Below, piece after piece: positions 35,129-45,351 of a DNA stretch of 64,000 nt. Below the pieces are notes generated by a model. The model worked only from the letters and a program-made list of their open reading frames with translations. It was not told the origin of the DNA and did not search any database. The translations under genes and the position numbers were made by a program. This DNA is from Pseudomonas sp. MAG733B (GTDB lineage: Bacteria; Pseudomonadota; Gammaproteobacteria; Pseudomonadales; Pseudomonadaceae). The first letter of the stretch is position 1; every line of letters starts with the position of its first letter. The stretch spans positions 1,860,001 to 1,924,000 of the forward strand of contig NZ_CP145732.1 of the NCBI RefSeq assembly GCF_036884845.1. Direction: 5' to 3'.

Positions 35129-36466
35129 TTAGATCTGTTCAGCCCACAGGTCGTATTCGTCGGCGTCGGTCACTTTGCACCAGACTTTATCGCCCGGTTT
35201 CAGGTTGCTGCCGTTGTCGATGAATACGTTGCCGTCGATTTCCGGGGCATCGAAGAAGCAGCGGCCGACCGCGCCTTGCTCGTCGACTTCATCGACCAGT
35301 ACTTCAATTTCACGGCCGATGCGCATTTGCAGGCGCGCCGAGCTGATCGCTTGCTGGTGCGCCATGAAGCGGTCCCAACGGTCCTGCTTGACGTCATCCG
35401 GAACAACTTCCAGATCCAGGTCGTTGGCCGGAGCGCCATCCACCGGCGAGTACTGGAAGCAGCCGACGCGGTCGAGCTGGGCTTCGGTCAGCCAGTTCAG
35501 CAGGTACTGGAAGTCTTCTTCGGTTTCGCCGGGGAAGCCGACGATGAAGGTCGAACGGATAATCAGGTCCGGGCAGATCTCGCGCCAGTTCTTGATGCGC
35601 GCCAGGGTCTTGTCTTCGAACGCCGGGCGTTTCATCGACTTCAGCACTTTCGGGCTGGCGTGCTGGAACGGGATGTCCAGGTACGGCAGGATCTTGCCGG
35701 CGGCCATCAGCGGGATCAGTTCGTCGACGTGCGGGTACGGGTAGACGTAGTGCAGGCGAACCCAGACGCCGAGGGTGCTCAGGGCTTCGCAGAGTTCGGT
35801 CATGCGGGTTTTCACCGGCGCGCCGTTCCAGAAACCGGTGCGGTATTTCACGTCGACGCCGTAGGCGCTGGTGTCTTGCGAAATCACCAACAGCTCTTTG
35901 ACGCCGGACTTGACCAGGCGCTGGGCCTCGTCGAGAACATCGCCCACCGGACGGCTGACCAGTTTGCCGCGCATCGACGGGATGATGCAGAAGCTGCAGC
36001 TGTGGTTGCAGCCTTCGGAAATCTTCAGGTACGCGTAGTGACGCGGGGTCAGTTTGATCCCTTGTGGCGGCACCAGGTCGATCAGCGGGTTGTGGTCTTT
36101 ACGCGGCGGCACGACTTCGTGCACGGCGTTGACCACTTGCTCGTACTGCTGCGGACCGGTCACGGCCAGCACGCTCGGGTGTACGTTGCGGATGTTGCCT
36201 TCTTCGACGCCCATGCAGCCGGTCACGATGACCTTGCCGTTTTCCTTGATGGCTTCGCCAATCACTTCCAGGGATTCAGCCTTGGCCGAGTCGATGAAAC
36301 CGCAGGTGTTGACCACCACGACATCGGCGTCCTGATAAGTGGACACGACGTCATAGCCTTCCATGCGCAGCTGGGTAAGGATGCGCTCGGAGTCGACCAG
36401 AGCTTTCGGGCAACCCAGGGATACGAAGCCAACCTTTGGATTGGCCGGCGCGGGAGTGGTGGACAT
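35129..36466 (-). CDS. rimO: Ribosomal protein uS12 methylthiotransferase RimO
   Basis: 445 residues, radical-SAM methylthiotransferase acting on Asp88 of ribosomal protein S12. The N-terminal MTTase domain has three cluster Cys ([36 protein letters not shown]). The radical SAM CxxxCxxC is [16 protein letters not shown] (about 153). The C-terminal TRAM domain (about 375-440) ends DLWAEQI. The SLGCPKNxVDSE signature distinguishes RimO from MiaB. Single gene with its own terminator; divergent from kup. Confidence 0.96.
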   Translation of the reverse strand: MSTTPAPANPKVGFVSLGCPKALVDSERILTQLRMEGYDVVSTYQDADVVVVNTCGFIDSAKAESLEVIGEAIKENGKVIVTGCMGVEEGNIRNVHPSVLAVTGPQQYEQVVNAVHEVVPPRKDHNPLIDLVPPQGIKLTPRHYAYLKISEGCNHSCSFCIIPSMRGKLVSRPVGDVLDEAQRLVKSGVKELLVISQDTSAYGVDVKYRTGFWNGAPVKTRMTELCEALSTLGVWVRLHYVYPYPHVDELIPLMAAGKILPYLDIPFQHASPKVLKSMKRPAFEDKTLARIKNWREICPDLIIRSTFIVGFPGETEEDFQYLLNWLTEAQLDRVGCFQYSPVDGAPANDLDLEVVPDDVKQDRWDRFMAHQQAISSARLQMRIGREIEVLVDEVDEQGAVGRCFFDAPEIDGNVFIDNGSNLKPGDKVWCKVTDADEYDLWAEQI

Positions 36467-36757
36467 GTCTAACCTCGGTATTTTGTGACGCCGCTTGCCG
36501 GGGTGGGCAAAACCGACGGACGGGCGCTTGAACTGCGCCTCTGATCAAAAAGTGCGCAATTCTAGCGATGAGACGTTCACTTGACCAGCTTTATGCAGGG
36601 AAATGCGACGAGTGCTGCGCTATGCTTCGCGCCGTTGGGCTTTACCGATTTTTTACAGTCAACAAAACGTCTGTAACGTGAAGTAAAACAGCGCATGCTG
36701 CATGACAAAGCATAGTGCTTCGTTCGAAGAAGCCGGTTTGGGAATCAGGAGTTTTGG

Positions 36758-38659
36758 ATGGGTCAGGCAAGTAGTCAGGCTGCGGGCGCCGAGCATTCGG
36801 CGGCGAAGCCGATCGGCATGCTGGTCGCGGCGGTCGGGGTGGTTTACGGCGATATCGGCACCAGTCCGCTGTACACCCTCAAAGAAGTGTTCTCCGGTGG
36901 CTATGGCGTGCCGGTCAACCATGACGGCGTGTTGGGAATTCTCGCGCTGATCTTCTGGTCGCTGATCTGGGTCGTGTCGATCAAGTACATGATGTTCGTC
37001 CTGCGCGCCGACAACCAAGGCGAAGGCGGGATCATGGCCTTGACCGCGCTGGCGCGGCGGGCGGCGGCAGGGCATGCCAAGCTGCGCGGCTTTCTGGTGG
37101 TTTGCGGGTTGATCGGTGCGGCGCTGTTCTATGGCGACAGCATGATCACCCCGGCGATTTCCGTGTTGTCGGCAATCGAAGGGCTGGGATTGGCGTTCGA
37201 TGGCATCGACCATTGGGTGGTGCCGCTGTCGCTGGTGGTGCTGGTGGCGTTATTTCTCATCCAGCGTCATGGCACCGCGCGCATCGGCATTCTGTTCGGG
37301 CCGATCATGGTGACCTGGTTTGTGGTGCTGGGGGCATTGGGTGTCTACGGCATCATTCAGCATCCGGAAGTGCTGCAAGCGATGAACCCGGTGTGGGGCG
37401 TGCGTTTCTTCATCGTTCATCCCGGCATGGGCGTGGCAATCCTTGGCGCAGTGGTACTGGCGTTGACCGGTGCTGAAGCGTTGTACGCCGACATGGGCCA
37501 CTTCGGCCGCAAGCCGATCGCGCGCGCCTGGTTCATCCTGGTGCTGCCGGCGCTGGTGCTGAACTACTTCGGCCAGGGCGCATTGCTGCTCGGTGATCCG
37601 GAAGCGGCGCGCAACCCGTTCTATCTGCTTGCGCCGAGCTGGGCGTTGATCCCGCTGGTAGGCCTGTCGACCCTGGCCACGGTGATTGCCTCCCAAGCCG
37701 TTATCTCCGGAGCTTTCTCCCTGACCCGCCAAGCGATCCAGCTCGGCTACATTCCGCGCATGCACATCCAGCACACCTCCAGCGCCGAACAGGGCCAGAT
37801 CTACATCGGTGCGGTGAACTGGTCGCTGATGGTCGGCGTAGTGCTGCTGGTGCTTGGCTTCGAATCTTCCGGTGCCCTGGCCTCGGCCTACGGCGTGGCG
37901 GTGACCGGCACCATGCTGATGACCAGCATTCTGGTGTCGGCAGTGATTCTGCTGCTGTGGAAGTGGCCGCCGGTCCTGGCGGTGCCGATCTTGCTGGGTT
38001 TCCTTGTGGTCGACGGTGTGTACTTCGCCGCCAACGTGCCGAAAATCATCCAGGGCGGGGCTTTCCCGGTGATTGCTGGTCTCGCCTTGTTTGTCCTCAT
38101 GACCACCTGGAAGCGCGGCAAGCAGTTGCTGGTGGATCGTATCGACGAAGGTGGGCTGCCGCTTGAGATCTTCATCAGCAGCATCGCCGTGCAACCGCCG
38201 CATCGGGTCCAGGGCACCGCGGTGTTCCTGACTGCCCGCCCCGACGCCGTGCCTCACGCGCTGTTGCACAACCTGTTGCATAACCAGGTGCTGCACGAGC
38301 AAGTGGTGCTGCTGACGGTGGTGTACGAAGACATCCCGCGGGTACCGCCGAGCCGGCGTTTTGAGGTCGATTCCTACGGCGAGGGTTTCTTCCGGGTGAT
38401 CCTGCACTTCGGCTTCACCGACGAGCCGGACGTGCCGAAGGCGCTGAAACTGTGTCATCTCGATGAACTGGACTTCAGCCCGATGCGCACCACGTACTTC
38501 CTCAGCCGCGAAACGGTCATCGCCTCCAAACTCGAAGGCATGGCCCGCTGGCGCGAAGCGTTGTTCGCCTTCATGTTGCAGAACGCCAACGGCAATTTGC
38601 GTTTCTTCAATCTGCCGCTGAATAGGGTGATTGAGCTGGGGACGCAGGTGGAGATGTAA
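36758..38659 (+). CDS. kup: Low-affinity potassium uptake protein Kup
   Basis: 633 residues, K+/H+ symporter of the KUP/HAK/KT family. The N-terminus has the family signature [20 protein letters not shown] (about 27-46), and the [16 protein letters not shown] motif (about 86-101) follows the second helix. Twelve membrane segments run to about residue 460, then a cytosolic C-terminal domain with the FFLSRE-like motif [17 protein letters not shown] precedes the start. A strong terminator follows; it is divergent from rimO across about 290 bases that hold both promoters. Confidence 0.96.
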   Translation: MGQASSQAAGAEHSAAKPIGMLVAAVGVVYGDIGTSPLYTLKEVFSGGYGVPVNHDGVLGILALIFWSLIWVVSIKYMMFVLRADNQGEGGIMALTALARRAAAGHAKLRGFLVVCGLIGAALFYGDSMITPAISVLSAIEGLGLAFDGIDHWVVPLSLVVLVALFLIQRHGTARIGILFGPIMVTWFVVLGALGVYGIIQHPEVLQAMNPVWGVRFFIVHPGMGVAILGAVVLALTGAEALYADMGHFGRKPIARAWFILVLPALVLNYFGQGALLLGDPEAARNPFYLLAPSWALIPLVGLSTLATVIASQAVISGAFSLTRQAIQLGYIPRMHIQHTSSAEQGQIYIGAVNWSLMVGVVLLVLGFESSGALASAYGVAVTGTMLMTSILVSAVILLLWKWPPVLAVPILLGFLVVDGVYFAANVPKIIQGGAFPVIAGLALFVLMTTWKRGKQLLVDRIDEGGLPLEIFISSIAVQPPHRVQGTAVFLTARPDAVPHALLHNLLHNQVLHEQVVLLTVVYEDIPRVPPSRRFEVDSYGEGFFRVILHFGFTDEPDVPKALKLCHLDELDFSPMRTTYFLSRETVIASKLEGMARWREALFAFMLQNANGNLRFFNLPLNRVIELGTQVEM

Positions 38660-38668
38660 GTCCCATCA

Positions 38669-38710
38669 AAAAAAGCCCCCGTTGCCATTGCGGCAGCGGG
38701 GGCTTTTTTG
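38669..38710 (+). terminator. Terminator of kup
   Basis: AAAAAAGCCCCCGTTGCC, ATTGC loop and GGCAGCGGGGGC plus TTTTTT form an 18-bp stem with one mismatch. Confidence 0.92.
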
Positions 38711-38830
38711 TGTGTGCTGTTAGCTGCCCGATCAATACTGCGTTTTACAGCTTGCTGTACGTCAAATTCGACGCAATACTCTGCGTATAAGTCTGTGTTC
38801 AATTTTGCGTAAAAAGCTAGAGAGGTGAGT

Positions 38831-39121
38831 ATGACTGCGTTATTAGAGCGTGCTGACCAAGCAATATCGGTGACAGCAATGGTCAGGGGGTTCAGTGCGA
38901 GACTCAAAGAGATCTCCAGCCGAGCCACCGAGCGTCTGGTAATTTTCAAAGACAATCAACCGGCAGCGGTCATTATCAATGTCGATGCATATCAGGAAAT
39001 GCTCGACGAGCTGGAAGACTTTCGGATTGAAGCCGCGGCAAGGGAGCGACTGGTCGGGTTCGATCAGGCCAAAGCAATCAGTCACGACGATATGCGGGCA
39101 CGGTACGCCAGGAAAGACTAA
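38831..39121 (+). CDS. Phd/YefM-family antitoxin (orphan)
   Basis: 96 residues from ATG 38831 (GAGAGG upstream); GTG 38825 is in frame and possible. Phd/YefM fold at the N-terminus: SVTAMVRGFSARLKEISSRATERLVIFKDNQPAAVIINVDAYQEMLDELED (about 15-65). The C-terminal part (to YARKD) would normally bind and neutralise a RelE/ParE-type toxin. The toxin gene that should follow is reduced to a remnant (39133-39218). The promoter region (38711-38824) is AT-rich with TGTACG/CGTATA-like short dyads possible for autoregulation. Confidence 0.85.
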   Translation: MTALLERADQAISVTAMVRGFSARLKEISSRATERLVIFKDNQPAAVIINVDAYQEMLDELEDFRIEAAARERLVGFDQAKAISHDDMRARYARKD

Positions 39122-39132
39122 AGGAGCGGTGG

Positions 39133-39218
39133 ATGGTTTGGGGCGTGATCTACTGATCGTTGCCGTCGGCGCTCGACGCGATGAAGAGGTCTACGCTTCG
39201 GCAGAACGTCGTCTCTAA
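39133..39218 (+). pseudogene. RelE-like toxin remnant (internal deletion)
   Basis: Twelve bases after the antitoxin, with AAGGAGCGG before it, an ATG opens MVWGVIY and then stops, like the first strand of RelE toxins. In another frame right after it, RDLLIVAVGARRDEEVYASAERRL then a stop reproduces the typical RelE C-terminus (compare VISVGKRERSEVYSEAVKR in E. coli RelE). An internal deletion not divisible by three, near 39147-39155, would fuse the two ends. About 55-65 central residues are missing, so it cannot be an active RNase. Confidence 0.75.
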
Positions 39219-39220
39219 CT

Positions 39221-39259
39221 AAAAAAGCGCCCGCAACCTAACGGCTGCGGGGGCTTTTT
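39221..39259. terminator. Terminator between toxin remnant and virJ-like gene
   Basis: AAAAAAGCGCCCGCAACC, TAAC loop, GGCTGCGGGGGCTTTTT; a bidirectional hairpin between convergent genes. Confidence 0.82.
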
Positions 39260-39275
39260 GCAGGTGCGGCTCAGA

Positions 39276-40574
39276 TCATTCCTGAGCTTCGGTTTCCTGT
39301 GCCTGACGCTTCTCGATCACACCTACCAACCGCTGTGCCAGCGCCGGGTAGTTCTCATCGAAGTGGTGGCCGCCGGGCAGTTTGATGACTTCGCCCACGG
39401 CGCTCTTGTCGGTGCAGCCGCTTTCATCGACTTCTTCTTCACCGTAGATGCACACCACTTTGGCGGCGGGCAGCTTGGCCATTTCCGGGCCGGTGGCGGC
39501 TTCTTTGCCGGCGTTGCCGAGCCAGCCTTCGACTTCGATTTCGAAGCTGCCGGTGCGGGCGAAGGCCAGCAGGATGATTGCGTCGACGCGATTCTGTTCC
39601 GACTCGGCCAGGCGATTGTAGATGGCCGGCAGTACGTCGGCACCGAACGAGTAACCGGTCAGGATGAAGCGCTTGGTGCCCCATTTCTGCCGGTAGTGCT
39701 GCATCAGTTCTGCCAGGTCCAGGGCGCTTTGCTCGGGACTCTTGTGTTGCCAGTAGTAGCGCAAGGTGTCGATGCCGACCACTGGATAGCCGATTTTCGC
39801 CATCTCGCCCGCAACATCGCGGTCGAGATCGCGCCAGCCGCCATCACCGGACAGGAACAGAGTCACGGTGTCCTTGGCCTGACCGGCCGGCACTTCGACC
39901 ACTGGAATCTGCAGGCCACCTGCAGCTTTGTCGCCGCCGACAAGGATTTTGCGCAGTTCGTTGTTCAGCACTTGCGGCAGGTTGATGTCGTAGTCGCTGA
40001 TGCTGGTTTCGGCGTTGGGCTGATCGCGCACGAAACCGGCGCTGGTGTCGTCCGGGTTGTCGTTCCACGCCACCAGCCAATGGCCGTGGGCGGCGCTTTT
40101 CGGCAGCAGGTGAGTGCAACCACCGGGTTTCTCCAGGGCCAGGTCCACCGAAACGGCCTGGGCCTTGTCGTTCTTCTGTTCCGACAACCAGCGCCAGGCC
40201 AGCACGGCGCCAGGGCCGATGCCGCTGACCAGCGTGGCCGGGCCTTTCAGTTCGCGCAGACCTGCTTGCAGGGCGCGGCTTTGCAGCAGGCAGTCCTTGG
40301 GCAGGATCACCTGGACGATTTGCGCCGAAGCGCTGCGGCTCAGGGTGGTCAGTTGCTTGTCATTGAGCTTCTGGTCGTCGTTGACCGCCACCAGCACCTG
40401 AGCCTTCGGCGTGGTGCCGGGGATGACGCGGGTCATGGCGGCGCCATCGGCCGGGGTGAGCTGTTCTAGGGTCGGTTCCGGTGCCGGGCGTTTGAGGTAC
40501 CAGAAACCGCCGCCGAGAATCACGGCCAGCACAATCAGTGCGGCCAGGATGTACTTCAGGGAGCGTTGAATCAT
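39276..40574 (-). CDS. AcvB/VirJ-like aminoacyl-phosphatidylglycerol hydrolase
   Basis: 432 residues with an N-terminal membrane anchor or signal (about 7-27, YILAALIVLAVILGGGFWYL) and a periplasmic alpha/beta-hydrolase region. The C-terminal VirJ domain (about 235-420) has LFLSGDGGWRDLDRDVAGEM, nucleophile elbow GYSFGADVLPA (Ser about 319) and GGHHFDENY with the catalytic His. The start overlaps the stop of mprF. In P. aeruginosa the adjacent PA0919/PA0920 pair is hydrolase and synthase of alanyl-phosphatidylglycerol, so the pair here likely sets the level of that lipid. Confidence 0.85.
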   Translation of the reverse strand: MIQRSLKYILAALIVLAVILGGGFWYLKRPAPEPTLEQLTPADGAAMTRVIPGTTPKAQVLVAVNDDQKLNDKQLTTLSRSASAQIVQVILPKDCLLQSRALQAGLRELKGPATLVSGIGPGAVLAWRWLSEQKNDKAQAVSVDLALEKPGGCTHLLPKSAAHGHWLVAWNDNPDDTSAGFVRDQPNAETSISDYDINLPQVLNNELRKILVGGDKAAGGLQIPVVEVPAGQAKDTVTLFLSGDGGWRDLDRDVAGEMAKIGYPVVGIDTLRYYWQHKSPEQSALDLAELMQHYRQKWGTKRFILTGYSFGADVLPAIYNRLAESEQNRVDAIILLAFARTGSFEIEVEGWLGNAGKEAATGPEMAKLPAAKVVCIYGEEEVDESGCTDKSAVGEVIKLPGGHHFDENYPALAQRLVGVIEKRQAQETEAQE

Positions 40575-43219
40575 CAGCGTTTCACCAATCCAGTCAAGCC
40601 GCCCGCGATCAGGGCAGCAGTGTCGGCCAGGGCAACCAGCGGATCAAGTCCGGCGGGCACGGCCATATAACGGGGTTCCCAGTCAGGCTGGAACTTGTCT
40701 TTGAAGCGGCGCAAGCCTTGGAAGTTGTAGAGCTGCTCACCACGGCGGAATACCATCGAGCCCAGGCGCTGGGTCAGCGGTGCGCCGCGACGGGGTTGCA
40801 ACCCCGACAACGGCACCATGCCCAGGCTGAAGCGCGCGTATCCGTGACTCTTATAATGTTGAATCAGGCCGACCATCATGAATTCCATGGTCAGCTTGGG
40901 AGCGTCCGGGTGCGCGCGCATCAGGTCGAGGCTGGCCAGGTCATGGCCGTAGGTCTCGAGCAGGTTGGCGAACGCCACCGGGCGCCCTTCGAAACGGATC
41001 ACCGCAATGCGGAAATGCTTGAGGTAATCATCGCTGAAACGGCCGAGGGAGAAGCCTTTCTCGCGCACGTTCTTGCCGGTCAGCCAGGCATCGGAAATCA
41101 CCTTGAGCTCATCCATCGGTGCCAGACCCGGCTCGTGAATCTCCAGCGACAGACCATCGCGGGTGCCACGGTTCCAGGTGTAGCGCAGGTCTTTCATCTC
41201 TTTGCCCTTGGCCTCGAGATCAAAACGCTTGAGATCGACCCGGGCTTCTTCGCCGAGCTTGATCGCGGTCAGGCCGATGTCCATGTAGTACGGCAGGTTC
41301 TCTGCGCGCACTTGATAGAACACCGGGCGGGCGTGATGGATGTCGCAAAGGTCGCGGAACTGCCAGATCATTTCCGCCCGTTGCTGGCCCGGGCCGATAG
41401 GGTCATACAGCGCCACCAGGCTGCGGCCACGGCGGGCGTACATCAGGAACGCTTCGTCGTTGGGGTGGAACAGCAACGCCTTGTCACCGGTCAGGGCCAG
41501 GCCACCGTCCGGTTGTGCCGACGCCATGAGGATCTTGCTGGCGCGTTCCAGTTCATCGGGTGTCGGCAGATGGATTACCGGGCGTGCGGTGCGCAGCAGC
41601 CAGGTCAGGGACACCACCACCAGCAACACGGCGGCGCCGAGCAGTGAGCGCAAGCCACGGGGGGCGTCGGCGTCGAGGGTGAACTGCCACCAGAGTTGAT
41701 GGCTGTACGGCACGTCTTGATAGGCGAACAGCAGCAGCCACATCGAGGCGCCGAGTACGCACAGGCTCGCCACCAGATACAGCGGCGAGAACGGCAATTC
41801 AGTCAGGCGGCTGGGGCGATAGAACGAACGCCGGAAGACCCCGAGCAGGCTCGCCGTCAGCACCATCAGGCTGGCTTCCTCCCAGTCGAACCCCTTGAGC
41901 AAGGAGAGCAGGGCGCCGACCAGCAACAGAATGGTGGTCAGCATCCACGCCGCCGACAGTCGGCGACGCAGGCCCTGGGCCAGCAATAGGCAAAGCACGC
42001 CGACCAGGCTGGCGCCAAAGTGCGAGGCGTCGACCAGACGGTGCGGGATCAGGAAGCCGATGTGTTCCAGACGGGTGTCGATTTCGGGGGTGGCTCCGGA
42101 GAACAGCAGTACCACGCCCGACAGGAATACCAGCACCGCGAGGATCGGCGCGGCGAGGCCGGAGGCTGCGCGCAGGGTCTGGCGCGTCTGGAACAGGCGC
42201 TGCCCTTCGTTGATCAGCAGCAACAGGCAAGCCACCAGCATCGGCAGCACCACATAAATCAGGCGATAGAGCAGCAGCGCGGCGGCCAGAGGCGCAGCGC
42301 CGAGCTTGTCGGAGAACGCCGCAAGCAAGATCGCTTCGAACACCCCGACACCGCCCGGCACATGGCTGAGCACGCCGGCGGCCAGCGCCAACAGGTAAAC
42401 CAGCAGGAATGCACCGAAGGGCGGCGCTTCCGGCAGTAACAGATAGAGCACGGCGGCGGCGGCTGCCACGTCCAGCGCGGTAATCACCAGTTGCAGGAAG
42501 GTCAGGCGGCGACCGGGCAGGCGCAGAGTGCGACGGCCGATTCTGACCAGCAGGTTGTCGGCGTAAGGTTGCTCCGGCAGGCGCCGACGGTAAATGCCGA
42601 TGGCTACGACGGAAAACAGTACCAGCACGGCGCCCGCAACGGTGCCCAGCAAGGTTTCGGAAAGACCCAGGGCGGCAGAGGCGGCTGGCAGGTTGCTGAG
42701 CGTCGCGAGAGCGGCGAGCGGCGGCAGGGCGCAGCCGAGCGAGAGGCTGGCGAACAGCGTCATGTGGGCGACTTCAGTGGCCCCCAGTCCGTGGCGTGCA
42801 TATAGACGGTAGCGAACCGAGCCGCCCGACAGCATCGAAAGGCCGATGGCATTGCCGATGGCGAAAGCGGTGAACCCGCCTAGCGCCAGAGTTCGCGGTG
42901 CCAGGGTCACGCCGGCGTAGCGACTGGCCGACCATTCGTAACCCAGCAGGATGATGAAACCCACCACGGTCGCGCCGAACGCACCGAGCAAGGCTGGTTT
43001 GGGGACTTCGAGGATCGAGTCGTGCAGAGCGTCCAGATCGAGTTCGCTCAGCAGGTGACGACAGGCAATCAGCGCGATCGCAAACAACAGCAGCGTGATC
43101 GCCAGGCCGATGGGCTGACGGTATTTGCTGACGCGATCAAGCAAGCGCAACCGCTCGGCCTTGATCGGTTGTGTTGCTGTGACGGTGTCTTGTGAATCAG
43201 ACGAGTTGGCGCGCATCAA
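40574..43219 (-). CDS. mprF: Phosphatidylglycerol aminoacyltransferase/flippase MprF
   Basis: 881 residues. The N-terminal two thirds hold about 14 membrane helices, of which the first eight form the flippase module (for example FGAFLLVYLLALAAGVLSHVPGGVGVFEAILLAAF, about 275-310). The C-terminal cytosolic DUF2156 domain (about 540-870) transfers an amino acid from aminoacyl-tRNA to phosphatidylglycerol; blocks GDKALLFHPNDEAFLMYARRGRSLVALYDPIGP and FSLGMVPLSGLQPRRGAPLTQRLG are typical. PA0920-like, so alanyl-PG is the expected product, but substrate is not read from sequence. It gives resistance to cationic peptides and acid. Operon with the hydrolase gene downstream. Confidence 0.92.
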   Translation of the reverse strand: MMRANSSDSQDTVTATQPIKAERLRLLDRVSKYRQPIGLAITLLLFAIALIACRHLLSELDLDALHDSILEVPKPALLGAFGATVVGFIILLGYEWSASRYAGVTLAPRTLALGGFTAFAIGNAIGLSMLSGGSVRYRLYARHGLGATEVAHMTLFASLSLGCALPPLAALATLSNLPAASAALGLSETLLGTVAGAVLVLFSVVAIGIYRRRLPEQPYADNLLVRIGRRTLRLPGRRLTFLQLVITALDVAAAAAVLYLLLPEAPPFGAFLLVYLLALAAGVLSHVPGGVGVFEAILLAAFSDKLGAAPLAAALLLYRLIYVVLPMLVACLLLLINEGQRLFQTRQTLRAASGLAAPILAVLVFLSGVVLLFSGATPEIDTRLEHIGFLIPHRLVDASHFGASLVGVLCLLLAQGLRRRLSAAWMLTTILLLVGALLSLLKGFDWEEASLMVLTASLLGVFRRSFYRPSRLTELPFSPLYLVASLCVLGASMWLLLFAYQDVPYSHQLWWQFTLDADAPRGLRSLLGAAVLLVVVSLTWLLRTARPVIHLPTPDELERASKILMASAQPDGGLALTGDKALLFHPNDEAFLMYARRGRSLVALYDPIGPGQQRAEMIWQFRDLCDIHHARPVFYQVRAENLPYYMDIGLTAIKLGEEARVDLKRFDLEAKGKEMKDLRYTWNRGTRDGLSLEIHEPGLAPMDELKVISDAWLTGKNVREKGFSLGRFSDDYLKHFRIAVIRFEGRPVAFANLLETYGHDLASLDLMRAHPDAPKLTMEFMMVGLIQHYKSHGYARFSLGMVPLSGLQPRRGAPLTQRLGSMVFRRGEQLYNFQGLRRFKDKFQPDWEPRYMAVPAGLDPLVALADTAALIAGGLTGLVKR

Positions 43220-43456
43220 TCACCTCTTGGATTGTGCGCGACAGGATGGAGGTATCCAGCCAAGTTACCAATCCCTGTAGAAAAAAATAATCACAAATAT
43301 TAACGCCAATCACCGGCGGTCGGTGATTGCACATCATCAGTCGAAGAGGGCTGAGTCTGCGATTGAGCATAGACTGAACTCGGCGCATTGGTGACCCCCA
43401 ACGGCTCACCACACGGTGACAGATCATTGTTGCGAAAGGACTTTTTCAACAGATAC

Positions 43457-43488
43457 AAAAAAGGCCACTCTTTCGAGTAGCCTTTTTT
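43457..43488 (-). terminator. Terminator of tRNA-fMet copy 1
   Basis: On the minus strand AAAAAAGGCTACTC, GAAA loop, GAGTGGCC plus T run, 6 bases past the tRNA 3' end. Confidence 0.85.
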
Positions 43489-43494
43489 GATGTT

Positions 43495-43571
<77 letters not shown>

Positions 43572-43752
43572 TCTGTGTGGCGGCATTCTATAGAGATACG
43601 CCGGGGTGTCAACCGTTAAAACCGAACCGGGTCAAATAAACGTATAAACGCGTCAAACGGTCGCAGGGTCGGCCTAAGTTTCGGAATCTGAACGAATTCT
43701 CATTTCGGCAGTGCGGACTCATGAGGTCGTGTTCTGCAAAACAGGCGCGCAC

Positions 43753-43784
43753 AAAAAAGGCCACTCTTTCGAGTAGCCTTTTTT
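43753..43784 (-). terminator. Terminator of tRNA-fMet copy 2
   Basis: Same hairpin sequence as after copy 1, repeated 296 bases away. Confidence 0.85.
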
Positions 43785-43790
43785 GATGTT

Positions 43791-43867
<77 letters not shown>

Positions 43868-44080
43868 TCTGTGTGTCGGCATTCTACAGAGGATCGACGG
43901 GGTGTCAACCGTCAATTTCGGTAAAACCTCTTCAGGTTCAATCGCTTAGGTCTTCGGCCACGGTATGGATTAGCCTGAGAGGCAGGCGTAGCAAGGCTTG
44001 TGGCTCTATTAGCGCCCGTTGTGCGATTGAAAAAATAAATTCATCCGGGTTTTCCTACAGCGGGAAAAGAACATTCACAC

Positions 44081-44100
44081 TACTGGTGCTATATACAGGT
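44081..44100. promoter_or_regulatory. LexA box of dinB
   Basis: TACTGGTGCTATATACAGGT is the same outline as the recA box here (TACTGG-N8-ATACAGGT). It lies about 70 bp before the dinB start. Confidence 0.85.
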
Positions 44101-44166
44101 GTCAGTGAGATACTGCTTTTCTGACACGGCATGCAGCCATTTCTTCATCCCTTAAACTGCTTTCAT

Positions 44167-45228
44167 ATGACCCAGCGAAAAATCATCCACGTCGATTGTG
44201 ACTGTTTCTACGCCGCCATCGAAATGCGTGACGATCCGAGCCTCGCCGGCAAACCACTGGCGGTGGGCGGCTCGGCGGATCGGCGCGGGGTGATCGCTAC
44301 CTGCAATTATGAGGCTCGGGCCTATGGCGTGCGTTCAGCCATGTCGTCCGGGCATGCGTTGAAGCTGTGCCCGGACCTGACCATCGTCAGGCCGCGTATG
44401 GATGCCTATAGAGAAGCGTCGAAGGAAATTCATACGATTTTTCGTGATTACACCGACATCATCGAGCCGCTTTCCCTCGACGAGGCCTACCTCGATGTGT
44501 CGGACTGCGCGCATTTCGGTGGTAGCGCCACACGCATCGCCCAGGACATCCGTCGCCGGGTCTCGAATCAGCTGCACATCACCGTGTCGGCCGGCGTGGC
44601 GCCGAACAAATTTCTCGCCAAGATCGCCAGCGACTGGAAAAAACCCAATGGTCTGTTCGTCATTACACCGGATCAGGTCGAGGGCTTCGTCAGTGGTCTG
44701 CCGGTCAGCAAGCTGCACGGGGTCGGCAAAGTCACCGCCGAAAAGCTGGGCAAACTGGGCATCGTCGATTGTGCGCAATTGCGCGAGTGGGACAAGTTGG
44801 CGCTGGTGCGCGAATTCGGCAGCTTTGGTGAGCGAATGTGGAGCCTGGCCCGTGGGATCGATGACCGCCAGGTGCATAACGACAGTCGCCGGCAGTCGAT
44901 CAGTGTCGAAAATACCTACGATGTCGATCTGCCGGATCTGCGCAGTTGCCTGGACAAGTTGCCGGAATTGCTGGAAACCCTCAAAACCCGCATGGCACGA
45001 ATCGACAGCAGCTACCGGCCGGGCAAGCCGTTCGTCAAAGTGAAGTTTCATGATTTCACCCAGACCACGCTGGAGCAGGCCGGGGCAGGGCGGGATTTGG
45101 GCAGTTATCAGCTATTGCTGACCCAGGCTTTCAATCGCGGCGGCAAACCTGTGCGGTTGTTGGGGGTGGGGGTCAGGCTGGAGGATTTGCGGGGCGGGTT
45201 CGAGCAGATGGAGTTGTTTGAGCGGTAG
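44167..45228 (+). CDS. dinB: DNA polymerase IV (DinB)
   Basis: 353 residues from ATG 44167 (MTQRKIIHVDCDCFYAAIEMRDDP). Y-family translesion polymerase: catalytic Asp in HVDCDCFYAA (residue 10) and the SLDEAYLDVSDC motif with Asp/Glu (about 104-105). The thumb HhH motif VSKLHGVGKVTAEKLGKLGI (about 180-199) and little finger domain follow. The upstream open frame to 44131 lacks family similarity. A LexA box in front places it in the SOS regulon with recA. Confidence 0.97.
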   Translation: MTQRKIIHVDCDCFYAAIEMRDDPSLAGKPLAVGGSADRRGVIATCNYEARAYGVRSAMSSGHALKLCPDLTIVRPRMDAYREASKEIHTIFRDYTDIIEPLSLDEAYLDVSDCAHFGGSATRIAQDIRRRVSNQLHITVSAGVAPNKFLAKIASDWKKPNGLFVITPDQVEGFVSGLPVSKLHGVGKVTAEKLGKLGIVDCAQLREWDKLALVREFGSFGERMWSLARGIDDRQVHNDSRRQSISVENTYDVDLPDLRSCLDKLPELLETLKTRMARIDSSYRPGKPFVKVKFHDFTQTTLEQAGAGRDLGSYQLLLTQAFNRGGKPVRLLGVGVRLEDLRGGFEQMELFER

Positions 45229-45265
45229 GGATGCAGGTTTGATGCAGTGGTGTCTATCAGGCCGC

Positions 45266-45342
45266 CTTCGCGAGCAAGCCCGCTCCCACATTGGATTTGT
45301 GAATGTCAGAGATCCAATGTGGGAGCGGGCTTGCTCGCGAAG
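45266..45342. repeat. REPIN with 31-bp perfect arms
   Basis: CTTCGCGAGCAAGCCCGCTC... (31 bases, 45266-45296) and its exact inverse (45312-45342) surround a 15-base loop, between convergent dinB and the lipoprotein gene. It may also serve as a terminator-like structure. Confidence 0.93.
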
Positions 45343-45351
45343 CTTTTGCTT

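Noticed and set aside
35123..36472. 449-codon plus-strand ORF opposite rimO, with similar ones opposite proS and kup
   Set aside because: They mirror genuine enzymes with all catalytic motifs on the other strand; no independent start signals.
36659..37213. Minus-strand ORF over the kup start
   Set aside because: It overlaps the secure N-terminus of Kup and has no family features.
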